DNA from: Trichomonas vaginalis G3
Lineage: Eukaryota > Parabasalia > Trichomonadida > Trichomonadidae
DNA length: 64,000 bases
Direction of reading: 5' to 3'
Assembly: GCF_026262505.1 (NCBI RefSeq)
Contig: NC_067208.1
Coordinates: 8,875,962-8,939,961, forward strand
The notes under the pieces are model-generated. The model worked only from the letters and a program-made list of their open reading frames with translations, had not been told where the DNA came from and did no database searches. The position numbers were made by a program, and so were the translations under genes. Of this stretch, positions 46,647 through 58,340 are shown piece by piece. How positions within the stretch are numbered: the stretch's first letter is position 1; the number at the start of each line of letters is the position of its first letter.

Positions 46647-48923
46647 GGATACCCTTACATTGCGTAGTTAGAAAGAGAATATGATATTGTCATGATTGCT
46701 AAAGTTTTAGGCTCCAGAAATGAATATACATCAAACTGAAACAATTGATAAATTGAATGAACTTTTGAGAGGTTCTCAAATAAAAAAAATTATCTAATTT
46801 TTTACAATATTACTATTATTTTATCCACATATGTATATATAGTAATTTGAGAAAACTTTTAGGAAAAAATAAGTTTAATAAAAATCTGAATTTTACTTGT
46901 TGTGGGATTGTTATTAATTGACACTCCAGACGTATTACTAATAGTTATGCGTATGCAATTAAAGTATTTCTGATGGACAAAATGTGAGATTTATATCAGA
47001 TAATTCATTTCTACTATTAAGTTATTCATTTATGAGTTTGCACTTATTCGCACTAAATAAATAACTATTAAAAATTGTTTTAATTAATTGACACCATATA
47101 ATAGAGTGAATTTTGTTTGATCAAACAACAATAGATGATAGATATAAAGCCAAGAAACTTGCTATTAATATGCTCTACTTGCTATTTCAATGTAAGTATG
47201 ATATTTTCTAAATGTTTCGTTCAGATAACTTAGATATATTAGTCAAAATTTGAAATTTTAATAGCACATATATTAAAAATAATTATTATTCATAAAAGAT
47301 TAATGAAATAGTAAAAAAATCAATCAAATTATAAAAATACAACATTTAGAAGAATTCTTATTATCCTTCAAAAAGTCAGTATTTCTGCTGTAATTTTCTA
47401 CAACATTGTAGTTATTGCACTTTGTCTATGAATTTGTATATATGTTATATATAAATTATATATCTAAACTGCCCATAAGTGCAATTTTTATATAAATTGT
47501 TTATTTCTTTAACAATTTCATATGAAATATGCTTTTTTTAAGCGTATCAAAGCTGTGTTCTTAATGTGCATGGATATATCAAGAAAAATGTCGAAAAAAA
47601 ATGTGAATTCACAAATTCACTGAATTTTCACCGTTTTTTGAATTTTGCTACAGCACTAATATTAAATAATACTAAAATCTTCTGTCTTTGTAAAAGAATA
47701 AATTCTGACAAAAAGTGCTCGTTTAAATTTAATGATCATCTGTATGACTAAGTGGTAAAAAGTGTTTATGACCAAAAAAGGGTTACATGCTTAGTCTATT
47801 TTTCTGACAGGATACTCTAGATTTACATGATCTCTATTTCATATCTCCGTTTTTAGATTCTTCGACAGATTTTATGATAGAAAACCAAGATTAACAAATT
47901 TCCGGCATGTTAATGAAGAAATCTGCAGCTACCCTCAATATTATTTCAATAATCAGTATCGTTTCTCTTACAATTTATTTTTTTCTCAATAATTTAACAA
48001 GAAATAACAATACACACTTGGTTTTACGTATAAAAGCTAAGTGTCGAACTTAATCAACTTTACTTACTTAGCAAATGAATATTTTTGTGGTTGCGAGTTC
48101 TGAATGCTGAAGTTTTAGATTTCTCTATAAATGATATCATTGCACTTACAATGTTGTTCCAGCCTATCGCATAAATCATAGAAAATCCAAAAAAAAAAAA
48201 ATAATATAAAGAAAATTCATGTCATGAAGTTCAAAAAATACCGTGTAACATTAAAATTTGTTATGCATAATACATTTTAGCTATTATTGATTTTTTTTAA
48301 TTTTCGAGAAATTGAATGGTGAGTCCGATAGAGAAATTTTTAAAAATCCTAGTGCCTCATAGAAGTAATTTCCCTCGTCTCCCATACTTCCAAATGTATG
48401 CATATGACATAAACTTTTATGCATTACACAAGTGGCCAATAATATCTATAGAGTAAAAAATTAGAAATTTAATTTTTTTATATGATAGTTATATTTCAGA
48501 TTTGCGAGCGTAACTTTTTTCTCCATGGCATACTTGTTTTAAGAGCAAATGATCAAAATCGTCCTTCAATTATTGAAGGAGCTGATATCTTTTGAAAATT
48601 GAATTGAAAGGGTATTCAATTTTCAAATTTCCTCTCAATTTTGGAAACATATCAACTCTATGAATTAACAATTATGTGCCTTCACAGTTTATCAGTCATA
48701 TAAGGTGCTTATAAAGAAAAAAGTTACGCTCGCAAAATATGTTTTTATATAGATTTCACATAAAATAATTATGTAATTTCTAAAAAGAATATTTTTGTTC
48801 TTGAATATTAAAGTGTATTGTAGTTTAAAAAGTTTTAAATATGTTGCTAAAATTTCAGGTTTATAGCTCATGTCTAGCATGACTTCTTCGTATGCGCAAA
48901 AAATCTGACACGTAAGGGTATCC
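46647..48923. mobile_element. 2.3-kb TTAA-flanked element without coding capacity
   Basis: TTAA at 46643-46646 and 48924-48927 brackets 12-bp terminal inverted repeats GGATACCCTTAC / GTAAGGGTATCC. No credible gene lies inside. The interior includes a 236-bp inverted-repeat segment (48501-48736). TTAA targets suit piggyBac- or Kolobok-type transposition, so this would be a non-autonomous copy. It accounts for the gene-free stretch between 46.6 and 49 kb. Confidence 0.55.
48501..48736. repeat. Inverted-repeat segment, 22-bp arms
   Basis: Arms TTTGCGAGCGTAACTTTTTT (plus CT, 48501-48522) and 48715-48736 are perfect complements. The interior has two more stems, TCCTTCAA / TTGAAGGA and GAAAATTGAAT / ATTCAATTTTC. 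It may be a MITE inside the larger element, but no clear target duplication is seen. Confidence 0.6.
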
Positions 48924-49076
48924 TTAATGAGAAATTGTGATTATTCAATAAACATATTTAAAACAAATTTTCTGATTATAGTTCTAAGCAAAAATGTTCA
49001 GAAATTTCGAAGATAATAATAAATTTAGTCAAAAGTAATATAGATAGACAACAATATATAAAATACATAACGCAAT

Positions 49077-49832
49077 TTAAAGCATTTGTGCACTGCGAAG
49101 TACTGGAGCTCTGTCGTACTGTGAATAAGCTTGAGATTTAGATCTGGACTTGAAAACGCTTGGACCATCACTGTATCTGGCCTTCTTCTTGTTTCCAGTC
49201 AAGAATGTGTATAAAACGTATGAAATTATGCATGCAATTGCAGCTCCGACTCCAATGAAGATGTATTTCTTGGAGGAACTAGGAACAGCGACGTATTCGA
49301 GTTCAACATTGCCAAACCAGTTGATTCCATCCTTTGAAAACTGAACAGAAACTCTTCCTGGGTTATGTGATGGAGCTTTGAATTTTGCCATGCCTTCTGC
49401 GTCAAGAGTACCACTAAACACTTGGTCACCGATCATGCAGTAGCACATTCCTGGCTCTGCAAGGGAAACTCGGATTTGTATTTCGGCTCCTGTTTCTGGA
49501 ATTTGGGAGGGGATGACAACATGGAGTACTGGATCGTATTTAGGAGGTGGAGTCCTGATTTTACTCATAAAAGCTTCATCTGATAAATCTTGATTTGAAC
49601 CAAATAGATCGATTTTCTCTGTAGGCTTCGGGGGTTCTTGTTTAATGACAACATCGTCTTCGGCGCGTCCTTTCTTACGTAAATTGCGTGGAGCTTGTTT
49701 TCCAAAGTTAGATTCGGGTTTTTCGGCTATTGGGGGAGGAGGTAAATCGTCTTCACTACGGCCATGTTTAACGCGACCATGTCCTGCGGACAAAGAAAAT
49801 GAAAATAGAAGAAATGAAATCATCCCTATCAT
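49077..49832 (-). CDS. Type I membrane protein with an Ig-like/TIG-like domain
   Basis: 251 residues from the ATG at 49832, chosen because it gives a good signal peptide (MIGMISFLLFSFSLSAG) and has TCACTTG directly upstream. The frame is also open to an ATG at 49868. Charged/proline-rich linkers with a repeated GR(S/A)EDD motif precede a beta-sandwich-like segment (LHVVIPSQIPETGAEIQIRV to VQFSKDGINWFGNVELEYV). A single span (YIFIGVGAAIACIISYVLYT, about 190-210) and a short basic tail follow. Probably surface or endomembrane. Not identified further. Confidence 0.75.
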   Translation of the reverse strand: MIGMISFLLFSFSLSAGHGRVKHGRSEDDLPPPPIAEKPESNFGKQAPRNLRKKGRAEDDVVIKQEPPKPTEKIDLFGSNQDLSDEAFMSKIRTPPPKYDPVLHVVIPSQIPETGAEIQIRVSLAEPGMCYCMIGDQVFSGTLDAEGMAKFKAPSHNPGRVSVQFSKDGINWFGNVELEYVAVPSSSKKYIFIGVGAAIACIISYVLYTFLTGNKKKARYSDGPSVFKSRSKSQAYSQYDRAPVLRSAQML

Positions 49833-51008
49833 CAAGTGATTTTGACACGTCAAATTGAAATCTGCCATGTCAAATCCATTTAATTTGGTCACGTAAATCT
49901 TCTATCACTTCAATAGATAATTCAAACAGTAGTAATAGCTAGAATAAATAGGATTCGAGAATGTAATGTATTGTATGAGACTGGGCTGTACATGTTTAGT
50001 TTGTTTTGAATCTCTTATTGAAAATTTCTTTGTTATGAACACGTTTAAACCTCTGGAATATGCATTACTGGAATGTTTGCAATATGAATGGCTAATAAAT
50101 ATCCGATGAAATGAAAACAATTTTATTTTTACAATTTTTCAAGCGATAATTTAAGCATATCAAAAATATTCATGTCGTGTATTCAATATAGAACGATTAT
50201 TCATAAATTTTATATTAATTAAACAACATCTAAAGTCAAATGAATAAGAAAAATGATAATCAATATGAAAAGATGTCATCATTTAACTTTAATGTAATAC
50301 ATTTTAGCGTTAAAGCAGATGTATGCTCTATTTTTAACGAATGAAAAGAATAACAATCTATATTTGACTTCATAAAAGAATATGATTCAATCAAGTATGA
50401 TTTATCATAATTGTTATGCAACTGTGATTTGATTCATTGTTGTTATTATGATTGAAACAATATGGATGAAAATGTTGAACGATTATTATTAATGAAAATC
50501 TGTATTGCAGTCATATATCTTATTGGCATTGTCTGACAATATACAAATGTATGATATTTTACTTTTAGTTCACTGTATTCTTTTAGGATATAATCCAATT
50601 ACAAATTTCATAGCAATTCATAATTGGATAACATCAGAAAATATGGTAAGTTGTATATTTAACATATTTGGAATATGGAATTTATAATTGTCACTTTTAC
50701 AATTGATCATTTCCTATCTTCATTTACGATTTTGAATGTACAAGGTATTTCATTATGAACAAATAAATTAATTATACTTTATGATTAATCATTTAGCTAT
50801 TTGAATGATTTTCACCCATCAAGCCAATTTGAAATGATTCTATGAATATATCTCAAAATTTTCAAAGAGCATTGAATATCATGCATCAAAAGACAAATGG
50901 TCAATAGATAATACCCAATCTGAAATTTGATGTATTCGCGCTATCAAAAAATTGAATAGAATCTCAAAATAATTCAATTTTATAAACTTTCAAATTGGTT
51001 CAATCAAT
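49833..51008. other. AT-rich intergenic spacer
   Basis: 1.18 kb. Short open frames exist, but none has family motifs or a convincing initiator. I see no repeat or RNA gene. Confidence 0.6.
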
Positions 51009-51992
51009 ATGTATTATTACTTTTCATTTGCATGCCTACGAAAAGAGTGGAATGATTATTATGAAGAAGATCCATCCAAAGTGATATATAACGGGCACAC
51101 ACAAAGACTTTTATTAGAGGAAGGTAAAAATTACTATATTACCAACTGCCTCTTCTCAGAGAATATTATTTCAGGTGCTATTTATTTTAATTCTATATAT
51201 GATACATCAAAACTCCTAGTTGAGACAACAAAATTCTTAAATTGTAGTAATACCGAAGATGGAAGATGTTTGTATTTTTCGCTTTCAGGCCAATGTGTCC
51301 AAGATCGGGTGATTGGTGAATCATCTAAAATACCGTATTTTAAAACTGGAATCTTTTGCTATTCTGATATTTCTTTGAAAGATTCATATCATAACATAAT
51401 TACATCATCTTCAATCGCTAAAAGTGGAGAAAATAAATTAGGAAATTTCAATATTTATCTTCAAAATGGGAAAATTAATTTCACAAACAATAATATTTCT
51501 CATTCACAATGTGATACAAGATGCATTGCAGATTTTCGAGCTTATTCATCTGGATCGAAAGTATTTTTTTCTAATTTTTTTGCAAATAAGGGCAATCCTC
51601 AAAGAGAAGATGCATCTATTCAATTTATGCAATGTGCAACAGCTATTTTATTTGATTCAACAAGTTTCACTAATATTACTGATTATTATTTAATTTTTGC
51701 TATTTGTAAAGCAAATATCACGAATTGCTGCTTTTCAAATAATAACATTTCTAACTGTTATTTCTATTCATATAATACCATTATTATAGTTGATTTTTGC
51801 TATTTTGATGAGCAGGCACCGAATATTTCAGGGTCTGTTGAAATAAATGACAGAGTACAAGCAAATTGTAGATTAAACAATATTTATAAAAAAAAAAAAA
51901 AAAAAAAGGGAGTGGGGCTTCCAGGCACTTCGTGCCCTCTAGCCCCGAAGATGTTTAGTATAAATGAAGTTTTTTATTCGGAAAATTGTTAG
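51009..51992 (+). CDS. Beta-helix family protein (copy C) ending in A20 and a GC hairpin
   Basis: 327 residues from ATG (MYYYFSFACLRKEWNDYYEE). It shares with the B copies the W..YY start, CLYFSLSGQCVQDR and Asn/Cys-rich strand repeats (KANITNCCFSNNNISNCYFY). The usual KKKKRFSFNLIL tail is replaced: after LNNIY the frame runs through a 20-base A tract (51888-51907) read as lysines. It then runs through a GC-rich hairpin (51914-51946) read as GLPGTSCPLAPK. The 3' end thus seems altered by insertion or slippage. This is the only family member here with a plausible own ATG besides copy A. Confidence 0.6.
   Translation: MYYYFSFACLRKEWNDYYEEDPSKVIYNGHTQRLLLEEGKNYYITNCLFSENIISGAIYFNSIYDTSKLLVETTKFLNCSNTEDGRCLYFSLSGQCVQDRVIGESSKIPYFKTGIFCYSDISLKDSYHNIITSSSIAKSGENKLGNFNIYLQNGKINFTNNNISHSQCDTRCIADFRAYSSGSKVFFSNFFANKGNPQREDASIQFMQCATAILFDSTSFTNITDYYLIFAICKANITNCCFSNNNISNCYFYSYNTIIIVDFCYFDEQAPNISGSVEINDRVQANCRLNNIYKKKKKKKGVGLPGTSCPLAPKMFSINEVFYSENC
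51914..51946. repeat. GC-rich hairpin after an A20 tract
   Basis: Outer stem GGGGCT / AGCCCC and inner stem GGCAC / GTGCC, with TTC loop and symmetric 4-base internal loops (TCCA, CTCT). It is immediately preceded by A20 and GGGAGT. Same compact GC style as the other hairpins in the window. Confidence 0.65.
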
Positions 51993-52876
51993 TCTTCTGG
52001 TGTGAATTCGGAGGACTCTTCTTGGATAGAGTTTTGTATTTCCTCCTCCTCTTCTTCTTCCTCCATTGCTTCTGGGAAGAAGCCTTCTTCTGGGTCGAAA
52101 ACATTATATAATGTGTAATTGAATGACACATTATATCTTTCCTTGAGTTCGCTCCTGACAAAGAACTTAGTTCCAGGAATACAGAAGACTTCTGTGCGTT
52201 GGAAAAGCTGATGTCCTGGAACGAATTTGGCAATTAGAGACTTCTTTTTTCCGAATTGTTCAGGAGTTTTCATGACGACAGTAACAACATCTCCATCTGC
52301 GAGGTCTTGTTGTTGTTCGGAAAGGTAAAGAGCAATGATATGAATGGTTGCTGCGTTGAATTCGAGAAAGTCGAATTCAAATTGTGTTGTCGTATAACAT
52401 TCAAACCATTTTGTACAGTTGTCTCCGAACTCGTCAACGTATTCATCTTCGTCATATCCGTAACTAAAGACTTGGAATTCGGCAATTCTCTTGTCGAATG
52501 ACCGTTGCATGTAACGAGGAAGATTTTGACGAACTTGGTATAAAGTTCTCAACATTATAAGCTTAGTAAATGTTGGAAAATACTGAACTAAGACATCGCT
52601 AAGCTCAATTGGATTTGGAATTGTCTTAGTAAGTTCAATTGAACTAGTAATTGCTTTGTTCAGAACTTCACAGAACTGAGTATTGTATGTAGCGTCTGGT
52701 TGTGTGTTTTCTTCGGCTTCTTTGAGATATTTAGAGCAAATTTGTTGAAGAATTTCTCTTAATTCGTTGTTAGATTTTTTGGTGGTTATTCTAACCGCTG
52801 TGCCGGTTCTTGGAGGTTGTGGGGCTTTGGCTTTGGTTAGCGGTTGAGAATTGTGGTTAACAGCGTTGGCTTCCAT
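51989..52876 (-). CDS. Unrecognised protein with acidic C-terminal tail
   Basis: 295 residues from ATG, with a TCATTT initiator 13 bases upstream. The start is Pro/Lys-rich (LTKAKAPQPPRTGTAVRITT). A helical region (LREILQQICSKYLKEAEENT; VLVQYFPTFTKLIMLRTLYQ VRQNLPRYM split here) and a mixed alpha/beta region with repeated Phe/Tyr follow. The tail is EEEEEEEE-containing. I find no catalytic or known domain motif and do not assign a function. Seven AACGG/CCGTT cores lie within about 180 bp upstream of the start, suggesting Myb-type control. Confidence 0.7.
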   Translation of the reverse strand: MEANAVNHNSQPLTKAKAPQPPRTGTAVRITTKKSNNELREILQQICSKYLKEAEENTQPDATYNTQFCEVLNKAITSSIELTKTIPNPIELSDVLVQYFPTFTKLIMLRTLYQVRQNLPRYMQRSFDKRIAEFQVFSYGYDEDEYVDEFGDNCTKWFECYTTTQFEFDFLEFNAATIHIIALYLSEQQQDLADGDVVTVVMKTPEQFGKKKSLIAKFVPGHQLFQRTEVFCIPGTKFFVRSELKERYNVSFNYTLYNVFDPEEGFFPEAMEEEEEEEEIQNSIQEESSEFTPED

Positions 52877-52928
52877 TAGCCAAAAAATGAACTGACCAGA
52901 AGTTTGTGGAAAATGAATATTGAATAAA

Positions 52929-53105
52929 AACGGTTTTTACCAACGGAGACCCCCTCTATTTTTTTATTTTATTTAATAGTTACCGTTGGCAAACCGTTCC
53001 ATCTCAAATATTGAATGAACTATAAACGTTTTTTGTTTTCTATATATACTTTTTTGTCCAACGGTAAAACTTTTTATACAACGGTTTTTGAGAGTCGTCG
53101 CCGTT
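52929..53105 (-). promoter_or_regulatory. Cluster of seven AACGG (Myb-type) motifs
   Basis: AACGG at 52929, 52942, 53060 and 53080, and CCGTT at 52983, 52994 and 53101, in AT-rich DNA upstream of the gene starting at 52876. (C/T)AAC(G/T)G is the usual Myb recognition core, and trichomonads have many Myb proteins. Binding is not shown. Part of the cluster might belong to the edge of Polinton 2 instead. Confidence 0.5.
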
Positions 53106-53348
53106 GACTTTTTTGTAGAGCACTCAAAATAGTATAACTTTGTCCGGACAAGTAAGGGTCTATCGTCGCTACAGGAAAAGTTACGGGCGTTCCAAGGAAG
53201 TATACTTTGAGAAGACTTTCCCCCTTATAGAATGAGATAGGACGGTTATTTTACAAAACTGACAACACTTTGACCGAGTAGTTTTTTGTGCTGAACAAAA
53301 AGTGTCATATAAACATCTGTCAAAAACCGCTTTTTAACTTCACTTAAA

Positions 53349-53825
53349 ATGCCACGTAAGCTACGTAAGAATATACGTAAGAGGAAGGGAGCATTGAAAC
53401 ATCCAATAGTAAAACTGACACCACAACAACAGTTGCAACAACAAATGATGAATGACCCCACTATGTTGCAACAAATGTCAAGCAACCCTATGCTTTTAAA
53501 CCGAGTTATTGGTGCACAGAGTGGAGGTTTAAGAGCGGCACTTTTAGCGAAAATGGCAGGCTATGGTGGAGCTGCAGACGGAACAGCTTATAACCCTCAA
53601 AGTCAAATGAATTTGAGTTCACTCAAAAATCAAATAACAGATGTCAAAAAGTCAAACATAGACATACAGAAACAAATAAGTGAAAACGAAAAGAAACTAG
53701 AATATGACAGACACACAAAGAAACTCAATGAGTTAAACGTAGAGAAAAAGAAGAAAGAAGAACAACTGAAAGAACTAAGTACAGAGGAATATGCGAAAAA
53801 GTGTCAGAAAAAGCAGCAGAAGTAG
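53349..53825 (+). pseudogene. Polinton 2 basic/Gln-rich coiled-coil structural-type protein
   Basis: The open part (158 residues) starts PRKLRKNIRKRKGALKHP, an arginine/lysine-rich N-terminus like a DNA-binding core protein. Then come a Gln/Met-rich segment (QQQLQQQMMNDPTMLQQMSS) and a long coiled coil. Coiled-coil text continues downstream in broken form. A virion core or scaffold role is inferred. Confidence 0.5.
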
Positions 53826-54189
53826 CAAAAATGGAACAAGATGTTATAAATTTGAAAAACCATACTACTCAATATAAAGTACTGAAAGATGAAGAAATAA
53901 AACAAAAAGCCCTGAAGACATATATGGATAGCGATGAGTATAAAAAGAAGTTGAAGCAAATGTAAGGCAGAAAAACTTTTACAGTTGCAAAACCAAACCG
54001 TACAGTATGAAAACTTAGCACAAGAAAGTAAAAATAACGACGCAGCCATGCAAAAGCAATGAAAAGCGCAGAATATATAAAAGCTAATAATGACTGGTTA
54101 GACGCCCAAGCCAACGCTAAAGCAGCCCAACTTATAGGTCAATAAGGACAAAAATACAAGCGGATGAAGACAGTTCAAATGAAGCTTTA

Positions 54190-56640
54190 ATGAATGCTGA
54201 CTTTAAGAACGCCTTCGAAGCTCTTCATAGTAAGGTGAAACTAGTGAACGACTTCTCATCTGGAAAGAAACTGAAGTCTGAAGGTTTCGACAAAGAGTTA
54301 AGAGAAGTAGCACAAAATATGACGAAAATAACAGATGCAGCAACGAGACAGGCAGTTCAAAGTGCCTATGACGCCGTTAGAGCAACTGTTGTGGAAAGTC
54401 AGAAAAAGAGTTACAACAGACCAAAACAGACCTAGTAAATGCTTTCTTAAAAACGAAAAGTCAGGTAGGACATTATGCTGCAGATGGAACATATGTGCCA
54501 GCTGTGGAACTTATATACCAGCTGGTGGAACTTATACTACTAGCTAGTGGAACTTATATACCACCAAACCCTCCAAGAGAAGCACCTGCACCAGGACTAC
54601 CTAAAACATTTACATCGTCACATGGACACAGACACAGGCATGCACCAAAACCAACAGTTCAAAATCCAGCACAGCAACCAACAGTTCAAAATCCAGCACA
54701 ACAACCAACAGTTCAAAACACTGCACCACAACCAACAGTTCAAAACACTGCACAGCAACAACCACAAACAGAGCAAGGACATAAAAGAAGTAGAGAACAA
54801 GGAAACCAAGAATTCTTAAAAATGCTTAAGGAAAATTATGGTTACCCAGATACTCTTGACTTTAGTGACAGATATAAAGAAGCTATTAGAAAGTTCAAGG
54901 AAGGAAATACTGACCCGAACCTATTTAGCTTTATGGTGTCAGCACCAAATGGGATATAATTTCAAAACCTGGAAAATACAAGCTCGCTAAGGGATATGAT
55001 TTAATAGCATATCATCCAAATGACATGACTGAATTTACTCCGAGATATTTGGTGTCAGAGATAAATGATAATTCAACTATCTTCATGAAACGCGTAAAAA
55101 ATAGAGACGGAACGAAAGAAAGAAAGGGTTATGAATGCGGATGACTTAAATAGGGAACTTGTTAAAAACGGTCTCGGAAATATATGAAATGCCAGCAGAT
55201 GAGGTACAAGAAACTCCACAGGAAGAAGTTCAGATACAACCAGACATGGAAGAAATAGTTCAGCAACAACAGCTAGAAGAGCCAGAAGGAAACGAACAAG
55301 TCCCTCCTTTGGAAACTAACTTCACAGAACTAGATGAAGATTTGGAACAGCCGAAAAATCTTGACCCTCAACAAGTGTATGCGGAGAATATGGAATCTTT
55401 CCAAGAGTCTAAGAAAAATTCGGCTGACATAGTAGAAGAATATCGAAAAATGTTCGCCGACATACAAAAGACTCCAACATCAGATGAAAATATCCAGCAT
55501 AGAATGGAAGAACTGAAAGAAAGTGTACGCAAATACAACAATCCTTTTACTTACGAGCATATAACGTTCAATCTTTGGATGAACTCGGTGAAAATAAAAG
55601 GTTAAATTTCAACAAAACATATAGAGAATGAAACATTGTTTTAAGTTCATTCAGAACCTAGCCAATATGGAAACAAACCTACTTTGTTTCTGCAGACGAT
55701 GGAACTACAATGAGATGGGGTCATAAAGCTAATCCGGATAGGTGGTTCATAAACTTACAACCACAATTCAAGAAGTTGTAGACGCAATGGAAGTGAATGG
55801 TGGTGAACCAGATGTAGCTGGTATTTTCAGCGCCGGCTTTAATGCCATTGAAAGATATGAAAGATGCAGATATTTTGGACCAGTATGAAATGAACATGGC
55901 TGATGGAAATATAACACCTGACGTTCTAAAACATTTATCTCAAAGAACTACACAGAACCATAGAGATGGTATATTTGGTGAAGAGTTTAGAAAGAAAGTT
56001 AGGGAGATAGAAGGAAGAGAACCTATTGTACATGACCTTGCAAACGAAAGTTTGCAAAATGTCATAAAACTTACTTTGCAGACAATGAACGAGAAGGATG
56101 AATATTTAAGAAAACTCAAATGGACAGTACCAAATGAATGTTAGTATTGAAAAACATGTTCTTGACAAAATAAAACCAACTACAGAAATAAATGACGCAA
56201 GACTGAAAACATTGGGTAAAAGCTTTCCCATTCACAAAAGATATTATTGGTAACATGGAAAGAAAACCAGAATGGCTACAAAACATATATTTGGAAACGA
56301 GCTTATTCCATATGGACAAGCTCTGTTTGAAGAGCTTGAACCGGAAACTCAGGAAAGAGTCATGCAAACAATACGCGAAGACTCAAATACAAACTATGAC
56401 AAATCTTTCTAGGATATAGGTTACCTGAGTTGGGCGACCAGAGCCCAAAGGCAAAAAGGACATGGGAAATTTACAACATACTAGGTGAACATTGAGGCAA
56501 AGATGCAACAACTTGAAGCAGAGGGCAAGTTACCAAAAGCGACACAAAGAAGAAGAGTAGAACAAAAGTGAAAGTAGTGAAGAAGTAACTTCATCTAGTG
56601 AAAAGTAGTGGCAATGAAGGAAAAAGAAGAGTTAAAAAAC
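54190..56640 (+). pseudogene. Polinton 2 structural-type region with 27-bp tandem repeats
   Basis: Plus-strand coding-like sequence, broken. At about 54.65-54.76 kb four tandem 27-bp units encode PTVQNPAQQ-type repeats. Upstream is a helical segment, and downstream are acidic Gln/Glu-rich segments (QETPQEEVQIQPDMEE). I recognise no catalytic domain. Its position before the capsid suggests scaffold or minor virion proteins. Confidence 0.45.
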
Positions 56641-56739
56641 TCAGTCAGGAAGAAAGTAAAGCTTGGTCCGAGTGGGTTCTATTATGATATATAAATCCAA
56701 CTATTCATATTTTTACCCATATGAAATGTACGCCGCTCA

Positions 56740-58340
56740 GAATATAACGCCAAACAGTTTTGGATGCCATGAACGGAAATGTTTCCGAATGGTATAACGA
56801 ATGCGACAATGCCATTAGAAGGTCAGAAATAGTTCCTGGAACTTACGAATATACAACTGCTGTTTCTTATGGAAACGTAGGTGAGTTTGGAGAAGGTTCT
56901 TCAACAACAGTAGATATTGCTTGCGACAGGTTTCATATTATTTCTATTGACAACTCATTCTTATACGTGGAACAAGACATTGAAATAAAACCTTCTGCCA
57001 AGTTGTCTGACAAGAAAGGTTGCAATGGAATTTTCTATGTCGGATACCAATATGCTCCAGAAGTTTTCATGGGATATAAGATATATTCTAACTCTGACTT
57101 AGTTCAAACAGTAACATGGGCAAACTATGAATGGTTCGCTTTGAGAAACTCAGTACAACCACAAGCTAGAGAACAAACAGACCAGTATGCAAATATTGAG
57201 AAAATAAGAAGACTTGACCCTAACGTTCCAGGAGTTTATGTTAACCTTTCTGGTTCAGATGGAACTGCTGCCACTAAAGTAAAACTGAAACTTAGAGTTC
57301 CTTTGTCATCTTTCCTCATCTTCAGGTTTTTAAGATACTTGCCAAACTGGGCAGGAAAAATTTCTATCGAACTTACTCAAGCAAAAATAACTTAGTCATT
57401 GCACCAACACAAGACCCATTCACTCTTACAGACGTAATGGGAACAAATAAAACATCATTCGCCGACTTTTGCAAAGACAAAGTTGACTTAGACTTTGGTT
57501 TCTCAAACTTCAACAATGAAGTAAACTATTATTTCAATGCTGCTGGAACTGCTTGGGACCCAGTTAAGTTCACATGCGAAAATTTGAATGCAAGAGAATA
57601 GAAAGCAGACTTGCAGTCTATATGTTGGACCCAGATATTTCAAATGCTTTAGCTGCCAAATATATTGCAGTTCCACTTATGTTCCCTATACACCAAATAT
57701 CTGTCAAAGACTTTGCAGTGAAGTTTGGAAACCAAAGTGCTGACCCAGGGCAAGCAAAAACAGATATTGCTTTAACAACTGCAATGAAACATGCAGATAC
57801 TATGTTTGTTACTGTTCAGACGAACTATAAATGACTATTCTTGTTTCTACAACCCGGTATTAAATATCATATAAACATAGATGGCAAATATTACCCAAGA
57901 GAAGAATATTCTACAGTTGAGGATATGAGGTCATACAACTTGACATTAGATGCTATGAACTTTAACAACAACTTCACAACAACCATTAACCCTGAAATGC
58001 AAAGTTCTATTATGCCATATGTGAAAGTATGGACTCATACAGGAGGTCAAAAAACTCAATTATACAAATGGAGACCGTTCAAACTTTTGGCTTGGCATTC
58101 CATTTGCTGACTCAGAAGACTTTATGGGTGGTATTTCAACTGTTGGTACTGTACAAATACAATATACTGGTGACAGAGACGGTCCAGATGAACTGAGCAG
58201 CAAAGAAGTTTACAAAACCAATAGCACTTTTCACGGAAGATGCTCTTTTGAAGATTCGTTCGATGAAACCTGCTGGGCTCCTCAGATTGGCATAACGACA
58301 GCTTCCATCGAGCAGATTTTGGCAGCAGGTCAGTAAGTTG
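56740..58340 (+). pseudogene. Polinton 2 major capsid protein relic
   Basis: Long beta-rich coding sequence, broken. It includes YEYTTAVSYGNVGEFGEGSS, VKLKLRVPLSSFLIFRFLRY, a segment with NALAAKYIAVPLMFPIHQIS, and an end region with VGTVQIQYTGDRDGPDE. The LR(V)PL..F...RFLRYLPNW block is the capsid-like (I/V)PL...F signature. Length and place in the element agree. It is only distantly related to the Polinton 1 capsid. Confidence 0.5.

Noticed and set aside
47566-47751. 61-codon frame in the 46.6-48.9 kb element
   Set aside because: Short, with no motif, and inside a non-coding repeat element.
50505-50687. 60-codon hydrophobic frame
   Set aside because: AT-driven hydrophobic frame with no initiator and no relatives in the window.
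51888-51907. A20 tract as the tail of a LINE or processed pseudogene
   Set aside because: No reverse-transcriptase sequence, target duplication or spliced-copy signature lies next to it.
53132-53160. AG-starting left terminus of Polinton 2
   Set aside because: AGTATAACTTTG could be an end, but without the right-hand partner or target duplication it cannot be tested here.
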